From assembly GCA_902767465.1 (NCBI GenBank), contig CACXHM010000113.1:1-30493 (forward strand): 30,493 nucleotides of DNA, given 5' to 3'. The stretch is from an uncultured Bacteroidia bacterium (lineage in GTDB: Bacteria > Bacteroidota > Bacteroidia > Bacteroidales > UBA932). The notes below the pieces were generated by a model. That model had not been told where the DNA came from, did no database searches, and worked only from the letters and a program-made list of their open reading frames with translations. Position 1 is the first letter of the stretch. Each line of letters begins with the position of its first letter. Shown here in pieces: positions 24,747 through 30,493 of this stretch. The translations under genes were made by a program, and so were the position numbers.

Positions 24747-25567
24747 CAGGGTATTGTGTTAGTAAAAACTTCGTGAATTCTTCTGGCCGTAGGAAGCAGC
24801 TGCGGCAACGCATCCAGCTCCAGACGGCGTCCTATGATGCTGCCTTCCGGCGCAACCATATACATTTTAGGTGTAGCTACGACCCCGTACAAGCGAAGGT
24901 AATCGCTGTCAAAGTCCGGATCCCAGTAATGCTCGACTTTCACATACGGGCTATCTACCTTAAAGGTTCTGCGAAACTCCCGCCAGGCCTTGCGGTCCTG
25001 TCCGGCATAAACAGCGCACAAGGTCACGGGAAAGTCGAGGTTCTCCTTCAGGACTCCCGGCAGCAGCCGGCTTTCCAGTTTGCACTTGCTGCAGGCAGTA
25101 TCGTAGAACCAGAGTATCGTTGTGCGTCCTTTTTCGGGCAGCGTCCTTTTCCCTCCGCAAGGCCTGCGTAAAGCAATCTGCGGAGCGTCCATACCCAGCA
25201 GGGTATTCCTGTTCATATTGCAGAACATCTCCGCATCGAGCCCCTCAAACTCACCCGGGAAGGATGTCTTTCCGGTAACGAACCATTTGTCGAAGAGATA
25301 GATGGCAACAGCTTCGTCACCCATGACAGGAGCATTCCTGTAGTAATTGAAAAGGGTGACGGCAATACGGTTGAAAAGCACGGAGTCGCGGACGGAAGAT
25401 ATCAGGAAGTCGCACTCGGCTTCCTTCGTTTCCACACTTTCTGCCTGCATGGATGCCACATAATTCAAAACCAGGCTGTCAAGTACGTTCTCGGCACCGA
25501 CCTGCTTTTGGGCAAAGGCGGAAAAGCCAAGAATCATGGCAAGAACTATGCAGCAGAGTCTTTTCAT
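24746..25567 (-). CDS. Secreted thioredoxin-like protein with a DUF5106-like N-terminal region
   Basis: 273 residues from the ATG at 25567, which overlaps the coaD stop by one base (TAATG); a longer frame starting 7 codons upstream is less likely. The signal peptide (RLCCIVLAMILGFSAFAQ) leads to a helical N-terminal region and, from about residue 135, a thioredoxin fold: TTILWFYDTACSKCKLE with CxxC at C159 and C162, then a cis-proline strand VVATPKMYMV. TlpA-like proteins of this kind in Bacteroidetes reduce or protect envelope thiols. The N-terminal assignment to DUF5106 is tentative. It is directly coupled to the M16 peptidase gene. Confidence 0.82.
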   Translation of the reverse strand: MKRLCCIVLAMILGFSAFAQKQVGAENVLDSLVLNYVASMQAESVETKEAECDFLISSVRDSVLFNRIAVTLFNYYRNAPVMGDEAVAIYLFDKWFVTGKTSFPGEFEGLDAEMFCNMNRNTLLGMDAPQIALRRPCGGKRTLPEKGRTTILWFYDTACSKCKLESRLLPGVLKENLDFPVTLCAVYAGQDRKAWREFRRTFKVDSPYVKVEHYWDPDFDSDYLRLYGVVATPKMYMVAPEGSIIGRRLELDALPQLLPTARRIHEVFTNTIP

Positions 25568-26031
25568 TATCTGGGAAGAGTCACCCATTCGGGCATAAAG
25601 AGCGAAGTATCTCCATTATGGCGCAGGATGTCACGCACGGCTGAAGAAGAAATATGAGCGAATTCCTGGGCCGTAGGTATGATTATCGTTTCTATCTCAG
25701 GCGCAAGGCGGCGGTTTGCATCGGCTATGCTGCGTTCATTTTCGAAGTCGAGCATGTTGCGTACTCCCCTAACGATATGCTTTATGCCAAGCTGACGGCA
25801 AATTTCTACAGTGAGCCCGTCGTAGTTGACGGCACGCACGCCCTTCATCCCTTCTGTTGCCTGACGGATGATATCCAGTTTTTGTTCCGTAGTGAAGAAT
25901 CCGGATTTGTCCTGATTCACACCGACAGCCACCACGACCTCGTCAAACATGGTGAGAGCCCGCGTGAGTATATTGAGATGACCTGCCGTAAAGGGGTCAA
26001 AGGAACCTGGAAAAAGTGCTACAGTTGCCAA
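25567..26031 (-). CDS. coaD: Phosphopantetheine adenylyltransferase
   Basis: 154 residues, the expected size. It transfers AMP from ATP to 4'-phosphopantetheine in coenzyme A synthesis, in the cytoplasm. Nucleotidyltransferase motif T15-xG-H18 (GSFDPFTAGH) and the C-terminal IPTAQEFAHISSSAVRDI block, with its ISSS segment, are diagnostic. The start overlaps the end of ung by 13 nt and the stop overlaps the next start by one base. Confidence 0.97.
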   Translation of the reverse strand: MATVALFPGSFDPFTAGHLNILTRALTMFDEVVVAVGVNQDKSGFFTTEQKLDIIRQATEGMKGVRAVNYDGLTVEICRQLGIKHIVRGVRNMLDFENERSIADANRRLAPEIETIIIPTAQEFAHISSSAVRDILRHNGDTSLFMPEWVTLPR

Positions 26032-26687
26032 TTTATGGGTGTTTTATGTTCGTTCAACAATATTTCGTTCGTGCGGGAAAAATGCCTGCAGCCAAAAAAC
26101 GCCCCGCGGGCGAGCGGACTCGGATGGGCAGCTTCCAGCACATAGTGCCGGGACTCGTCTATGAGTGAGCGCTTGCTGCGCGCAAAATTTCCCCACAACA
26201 AAAATACAATTCCTTCGCGTGTTTCCGAAATAAATTTTATAACCGCGTCCGTGAATTCCTGCCAGCCGATGTTGCTGTGCGACGCCGCAAGGCCACTCTG
26301 CACAGTAAGAACCGCATTCAGCAGCAGCACTCCCTGACGCGCCCAATTCTCAAGATTCGGACGCCCGCTCATGCGGATCGCAAGGTCGTCTTCTATCTCT
26401 TTGAAGATATTCTTGAGCGATGGAGGTGCCGGAACTCCGTCCGGAACGGAGAATGAAAGGCCCATGGCCTGACCGGGTCCGTGGTAGGGATCCTGGCCCA
26501 GTATCACCACTTTGACCTTATCCACAGGAGTAAGGTCGAAGGCCCTGAAGATCTGGCTTCCGGGAGGATAAATGGTCCGACCGGACGCCTTCTCGGCATG
26601 TAAAAAAGCGACAAGCCTTTCAAAGTAAGGTTTATCAAACTCACTTTGCAAGGCCCGTCGCCATGATTCTTCTATGCGGACTGTCAT
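26019..26687 (-). CDS. ung: Uracil-DNA glycosylase, family 1
   Basis: 222 residues. It removes uracil from DNA for base-excision repair. The catalytic water-activating loop is GQDPYHG with D66, followed by GLSFSV. The second motif is AHPSPLARGAFFGCRHFS with the conserved histidine and the leucine loop that enters the DNA; relative to E. coli the loop seems one residue shorter. The start codon shares one base with the lon stop (TGATG), and its end overlaps coaD by 13 nt. Confidence 0.97.
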   Translation of the reverse strand: MTVRIEESWRRALQSEFDKPYFERLVAFLHAEKASGRTIYPPGSQIFRAFDLTPVDKVKVVILGQDPYHGPGQAMGLSFSVPDGVPAPPSLKNIFKEIEDDLAIRMSGRPNLENWARQGVLLLNAVLTVQSGLAASHSNIGWQEFTDAVIKFISETREGIVFLLWGNFARSKRSLIDESRHYVLEAAHPSPLARGAFFGCRHFSRTNEILLNEHKTPINWQL

Positions 26688-29083
26688 CAGAACACGAAGT
26701 CGATTACATCATTTATTGTCTTTACATAATGGAAATCAAGGCCTTTGACATAAACTTCCTTTATGTCTTCGATATCCTTGCGATTCTCCTCGGAAAGAAC
26801 GATCGTATGGACTCCTGCACGCTTTGCAGCAAGTATTTTCTCCTTGATGCCCCCCACCGGAAGGACACGACCGCGAAGCGTCATTTCACCCGTCATTGCC
26901 AGGCCCTTGCGGATTCCCCTTCCACGCAGGGCGGAGATCATGGATGTTACCATGGTGATACCTGCAGAAGGACCGTCCTTGGGAACTGCCCCTTCCGGCA
27001 CATGGACATGGATATCCTTTGTCGCAAATTTTTCCGCATCAGTCTGGGCAAGTTCAGGATGCGCCTTTATATATTGATAGGCGATGGTGGCGGATTCCTT
27101 CATTACGTCGCCAAGGCTGCCGGTCATTGTCAGCACGCCCTTTCCGGCGGAGACGCTGCTCTCAATAAACAGGATTTCTCCTCCCATCTGAGTCCAGGCA
27201 AGGCCGGTAACCACCCCGGGACCTTCATTCCCTTTTATCATGTCATGGAATGCTGTCGGAAGACCAAGGTATTCCTTCAGGTGCTCAGGCTTGATAACTT
27301 CGGGACGTTCCTGTCCCAGGGCTATCTTCTTGGCCGTCACCCGGGCGAGCTTCGCAATCTGCTTCTCCAGTCCGCGCACGCCGGATTCATGGGTGTACTT
27401 GTCTATGATCTGCCGCAGGGCTGCAGAGTCCACTTTGAGGTCAGCTTTTCCGAGGCCGTGCTCCTTCTGCTGTTTCGGGATCAGGAAATGCTTGGCTATC
27501 TGCATCTTCTCTTCGGCGAGGTACCCGGTAACGTTGATCAGTTCCATACGGTCGAGAAGCGCCGGCTGTACCGGTGATATGGTGTTCGCCGTGGTGATAA
27601 ACAGCACCTTCGAGAGGTCGTAGTCCAGGTCGAGATAGTTATCGTGGAAAGTGGTGTTCTGTTCCGGATCGAGCGCTTCGAGAAGGGCAGAAGATGGGTC
27701 GCCCTTGAAATCGGCGGCAAGTTTATCGATTTCGTCCAGCACTATGACGGGATTGGAGGTACCTGCGCGCGCCATGCCGTTAAGGATACGTCCGGGAAGA
27801 GCTCCGACATAGGTTTTACGATGGCCACGGATTTCGGCTTCATCGTGCATGCCGCCAAGCGAAATCCGGACGTATTTGCGCCCGAGCGCCCTCGCAATGC
27901 TCTTGCCAAGGCTGGTCTTGCCCACTCCGGGAGGCCCGTAGAGGCAAAGTATGGGCGATTTCATATTCCCCTTGAGTTTCAGCACTGCAAGATACTCGAT
28001 GATACGGTCCTTGACAGTTTCAAGTCCGTAGTGATCTTCGTCGAGCACCTTCTGCGCGTTGTTCAGATCGAGGTTGTCCTGACTGGTCTCATTCCATGGA
28101 AGATTCAGCATGAAATCCAGATAATTGTACTGGATGCTGTAGTCAGGAGAGTTGGTGTTGTAGCGGGAGAGCCTGTTCAGTTCCTTTTCAAACACGTCGG
28201 CAATCTCCTTGGGCCAGTCTTTCTTCTCTGCACGTGCCTTGAGAGCGTCGAGATCCTCGGAATCATCCATGCCGAGTTCTTCCTGGATGGTGCGCAGCTG
28301 GCTGTTCAGATAGTACTCCCTCTGCTGCTGGTCCATCTCGGTTTTCACCTTCTGATTGATGTCCTGCTTTATCTTGGTGAGCTCCATCTGCATGTTGAGC
28401 ATGCCCAGAAGCTTCATGGCGCGCACCTTCACGTCGTCATACTGCAGCAGATCCATCTTGTCGGAGAAATCGTCCACCTCCACCGTCGTGGCGATAAAAT
28501 TCACCAGGAACTGGAAATTATCTATCCCGCGGATGGCCGCTATCGCTTCGCGCGATGCCATGGAAGTATTGCGGATGATGTGACCGGCCTGTTCTTTAAG
28601 GGAATCGGCTATCGCCTTCAACGACGTGCGGTCACTGTCTGCAAGATAATCGTCGAGGTAATGCACCCGACCCGACATATACGGGTCATAAGATATGACC
28701 GAATCGAGCGACAGCCTCTTGAACCCCTGAAGGATGGCGGTAAGGGTACCGTCAGGCATTTCAAGGCTCTTGAGCACTCTCGCTACGGTTCCGTACTGGA
28801 AAAGGTCTTTCTCGGAAGGCTCTTCCACAGTTACGTCCGTCTGCGGCACACAGGCAATGAACATATCATGCTCTTCCGCTTCATGAATGAGCCTTATGGA
28901 CTTGTCCCGGCCGATTGTGACAGGGAAAACGGTCCCGGGGAAGAGCACGGCATTGCGGAGAGCCAGCACCGGAAGAATGTCCGGAAGGGTAGACTCATCA
29001 ATCTTCATCATGCCCTCTGCCTGCATCACCGGAATGATGCTCACCTCGGCACCCGCAGGAATAGTATATTCTTTATCTCTCAT
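26687..29083 (-). CDS. lon: ATP-dependent protease Lon
   Basis: 798 residues. The N-terminal substrate-binding domain (about 1-310) starts with LPVLALRNAVLFPGT. The AAA+ module has Walker A GPPGVGKT at 383-390, followed by SLGGMHDEAEIRGHRKTYVG (core of the pore region) and VLDEIDKL. The protease domain has the Ser-Lys dyad S706 in KDGPSAGIT and K749 in GGIKEKI. Lon degrades misfolded and regulatory proteins in the cytoplasm. It is the first gene of a six-gene run and has a clear Bacteroidetes promoter box upstream at 29129-29136. No HrcA/CIRCE-type inverted repeat was seen. Confidence 0.97.
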   Translation of the reverse strand: MRDKEYTIPAGAEVSIIPVMQAEGMMKIDESTLPDILPVLALRNAVLFPGTVFPVTIGRDKSIRLIHEAEEHDMFIACVPQTDVTVEEPSEKDLFQYGTVARVLKSLEMPDGTLTAILQGFKRLSLDSVISYDPYMSGRVHYLDDYLADSDRTSLKAIADSLKEQAGHIIRNTSMASREAIAAIRGIDNFQFLVNFIATTVEVDDFSDKMDLLQYDDVKVRAMKLLGMLNMQMELTKIKQDINQKVKTEMDQQQREYYLNSQLRTIQEELGMDDSEDLDALKARAEKKDWPKEIADVFEKELNRLSRYNTNSPDYSIQYNYLDFMLNLPWNETSQDNLDLNNAQKVLDEDHYGLETVKDRIIEYLAVLKLKGNMKSPILCLYGPPGVGKTSLGKSIARALGRKYVRISLGGMHDEAEIRGHRKTYVGALPGRILNGMARAGTSNPVIVLDEIDKLAADFKGDPSSALLEALDPEQNTTFHDNYLDLDYDLSKVLFITTANTISPVQPALLDRMELINVTGYLAEEKMQIAKHFLIPKQQKEHGLGKADLKVDSAALRQIIDKYTHESGVRGLEKQIAKLARVTAKKIALGQERPEVIKPEHLKEYLGLPTAFHDMIKGNEGPGVVTGLAWTQMGGEILFIESSVSAGKGVLTMTGSLGDVMKESATIAYQYIKAHPELAQTDAEKFATKDIHVHVPEGAVPKDGPSAGITMVTSMISALRGRGIRKGLAMTGEMTLRGRVLPVGGIKEKILAAKRAGVHTIVLSEENRKDIEDIKEVYVKGLDFHYVKTINDVIDFVF

Positions 29084-29128
29084 ATATTTGTCAAAATGTC
29101 AGTAACAGGGGACAATTAACCCTGTGCG

Positions 29129-29136
29129 CAAATATA
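29129..29136 (-). promoter_or_regulatory. Bacteroidetes -7 box for the lon operon
   Basis: The minus strand reads TATATTTG, a perfect -7 box, 45 nt before the lon start. A TTG (plus-strand CAA at 29157-29159) lies 20 nt upstream, a good -33 spacing. Confidence 0.68.
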
Positions 29137-29209
29137 GTCAATCTCCGTGCCATTGACAACGGATGGAAGGAATGTGTCAAAAAAATGGCCTTTAATTCTG
29201 CTGAACTAT

Positions 29210-29240
29210 TTTGATTATTAAAAAATTAACCCTATTTTTG
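29210..29240 (+). promoter_or_regulatory. Bacteroidetes promoter for the HU gene
   Basis: TTTG (29210-29213) and TATTTTTG (29233-29240) are separated by 19 nt, an excellent -33/-7 match. The HU start follows 46 nt later, leaving a short AT-rich leader. Confidence 0.78.
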
Positions 29241-29286
29241 CACTCCGTTCGAGAGACAAAACAACTATTATAATACTTATATTATC

Positions 29287-29562
29287 ATGACTAAAGCAGA
29301 CATTGTTAACGAGATCGCCAAGAATACCGGCATCGAGAAAATTCAGGTACAAGTTGTTGTAGAAGAATTCATGGCAGCCGTAAAGAATTCAGTTTCAAAG
29401 GGTCAGCCTGTTTATCTCCGTGGTTTCGGCAGCTTCATCGTAAAGCATCGCGCACCCAAGGCCGCACGCAACATCACCAAGAAGACCACCATCAATATTC
29501 CCGCACACGATGTTCCTGCTTTCAAGCCTGCAAAGATTTTCGTTGCAGCTCTGCAGAAATAA
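29287..29562 (+). CDS. HU family DNA-binding protein
   Basis: 91 residues, the standard length of HU/IHF proteins. It opens with MTKADIVNEIAKNTG, has the GFGSFIVKHRAPKAARN signature at the beta-arm base and the arm residues NITKKTTINIPAHDVPAF. HU dimers bend and compact DNA. It is followed after 18 nt by a 29-codon basic gene, then a terminator. Confidence 0.97.
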   Translation: MTKADIVNEIAKNTGIEKIQVQVVVEEFMAAVKNSVSKGQPVYLRGFGSFIVKHRAPKAARNITKKTTINIPAHDVPAFKPAKIFVAALQK

Positions 29563-29580
29563 TTTTTAATCTATATCATT

Positions 29581-29670
29581 ATGCCTAGCGGAAAGAAGAG
29601 AAAAAGACATAAAATGGCTACGCACAAGCGTAAAAAGCGCTTGCGCCTCAACAGACACAAGAAGAAATAG
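29581..29670 (+). CDS. Small basic ribosomal-type protein (AURKAIP1/COX24 domain, bS22/mS38-like)
   Basis: A 29-codon frame starts at ATG 29581 and ends at TAG 29668-29670. The product is almost entirely Lys, Arg and His: it opens MPSGKKRKRHKMATHKRKK and ends RLNRHKKK. This matches the short AURKAIP1/COX24-domain proteins common in Bacteroidetes, related to the C-terminus of mitochondrial ribosomal protein mS38 and to mycobacterial bS22, and so is probably a small-subunit ribosome component. It lies 18 nt after HU and 3 nt before a strong hairpin. It is easily missed because of its length. Confidence 0.85.
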   Translation: MPSGKKRKRHKMATHKRKKRLRLNRHKKK

Positions 29671-29673
29671 TCG

Positions 29674-29716
29674 ATAGAGGCCCGTACGGGAGATCCGGCG
29701 GGCCTCTATTCCTTTT
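29674..29716 (+). terminator. Strong hairpin terminator after the small basic gene
   Basis: ATAGAGGCCCG (29674-29684) pairs perfectly with CGGGCCTCTAT (29699-29709) and is followed by TCCTTTT. It separates the HU and small-protein transcript from the RNase G gene. Confidence 0.85.
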
Positions 29717-29739
29717 GTCAAAAACCAATAAATCACGCA

Positions 29740-30493
29740 ATGGACGAACAGAAAGTCGAAAAAGACCTTATCGTTGAAGAGTCCCCTTCGGAAGTGCGTA
29801 TAGCCCTGATGGAAAATCACAGGCTTATTGAACTCGCCAGGGAATCCAACGAGGGGCACAGTTTTTCGGTAGGCAGCGTTTTTCTTGGACGTGTCAAGAA
29901 ACTGCTTCCTTCGCTCAACGCGGCTTTCGTGGACATCGGCGACAACAAGGAGGGTTTTATCCACTATCTCGACCTCGGCCTGCATTTCGGAGCCTTCGAC
30001 AGTTTTGTAAAGGAGAGCAATCCCAACAAAAATCTCAAGCAGTTGTTCTCCAACACAAAACTCGGCCCGGTGCTCGGAAAGGAAGGACGCATAGAAGATC
30101 ATCTTTCCCCCGGTCAGATGATCATGGTTCAGATAGTCAAGGAGCCGATATCCACCAAAGGTTCGCGTCTCACTGCGGAAATTTCATTGGCAGGACGCAA
30201 CATAGTACTGATGCCTTTTGCCGACAAGGTAAACGTGTCGCAAAAGATCTCCAGCAAAGAAGAGAAGAAACGCCTCGAAGCACTGGTAAGCAGCATCCTT
30301 CCCAAGAACTACGGAGCTATAATCAGCACCGCAGCTGAAGGCAAGAACGCCAGCGTGCTGGTGGCCGAACTCCAAAGCCTCATCGACAAATGGGAAGGTT
30401 CCTGGCAGAAAGTCGCCAAGAGCAAGGGCGTGCAGATCCTCTTCACCGAGTACTCCAAAACCACCACCATCCTCAGGGATCTGCTGAACGATT
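29740..30493 (+). CDS. rng: Ribonuclease G/E family protein, N-terminal part
   Basis: 251 codons are visible before the right edge cuts the gene. The start MDEQKVEKDLIVEES leads into IRIALMENHRLIEL-like sequence, then the S1 RNA-binding domain (about 44-125): VGSVFLGRVKKLLPSLNAAFVDIG and KEGFIHYLDL. The region beyond has EISLAGRNIVLMP and ends before the catalytic DNase I-like domain. RNase G processes rRNA 5' ends and degrades mRNA. In Bacteroidetes an rng-type gene commonly follows HU, which supports the call. The downstream catalytic aspartates are outside the window. Confidence 0.93.
   Translation, partial: MDEQKVEKDLIVEESPSEVRIALMENHRLIELARESNEGHSFSVGSVFLGRVKKLLPSLNAAFVDIGDNKEGFIHYLDLGLHFGAFDSFVKESNPNKNLKQLFSNTKLGPVLGKEGRIEDHLSPGQMIMVQIVKEPISTKGSRLTAEISLAGRNIVLMPFADKVNVSQKISSKEEKKRLEALVSSILPKNYGAIISTAAEGKNASVLVAELQSLIDKWEGSWQKVAKSKGVQILFTEYSKTTTILRDLLND

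Noticed and set aside
29083..29091. Plus-strand TATATTTG-like match at the lon start
   Set aside because: It lies on the wrong strand for lon and too far from HU, which has a much better promoter at 29210-29240.
27644..29119. 491-codon plus-strand open frame opposite lon
   Set aside because: Antisense shadow of lon, whose motifs are complete; the translation lacks domain features.

Overview
The window looks like chromosomal DNA of a Bacteroidales bacterium, probably an uncultured gut-type member of the Rikenellaceae or a relative. The evidence is Bacteroidetes-type promoters (-7 box TAnnTTTG, in places with a -33 TTTG), a dipeptidyl peptidase III with the HECLGH motif known from Bacteroides, a secreted BIG2/BspA-type lipoprotein, an ECF sigma/anti-sigma pair with a secreted partner, and a 29-residue basic ribosomal-type protein between HU and RNase G. 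Genus assignment is inference only.

Layout. 1-4183 (+): end of an AddB-like nuclease, an AddA-like helicase-nuclease and alanine racemase, tightly packed. 4167-7983 (-): a class I phosphomannose isomerase-like protein that has lost catalytic ligands, then an ECF sigma factor, a membrane anti-sigma-like protein and an unrecognised secreted protein joined by 4-nt overlaps. 8025-8790 (-): a HigBA-type toxin-antitoxin pair in AT-rich DNA. 9047-12712 (+): dipeptidyl peptidase III lipoprotein, DJ-1/PfpI protein, S4 RNA-binding protein and membrane zinc peptidase. 12895-16516 (+): etfB, etfA and a long acyl-CoA dehydrogenase, closed by a terminator. 16633-19422 (+): a large surface lipoprotein with about six Big_2 domains and a BspA-like leucine-rich tail.

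19440-21630 is the accessory part: a small ribbon-helix-helix-like gene, a decayed LuxR-type HTH remnant, and a REP-associated (RAYT/Y1 HUH) transposase flanked on both sides by 51-bp repeats in the same orientation and phase. One full 51-bp unit is identical on the two sides. This is the best candidate for an undescribed system in the window: a Bacteroidales REP/RAYT-like element.

21634-29083 (-): a six-gene run lon - ung - coaD - thioredoxin-like - M16 peptidase - TSCPD protein in which each start codon overlaps the preceding stop, behind one clear promoter upstream of lon. 29287-30493 (+): HU, a small bS22/mS38-like protein, a strong terminator and the start of RNase G/E, which runs off the window. 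No tRNA, rRNA or CRISPR array was seen.
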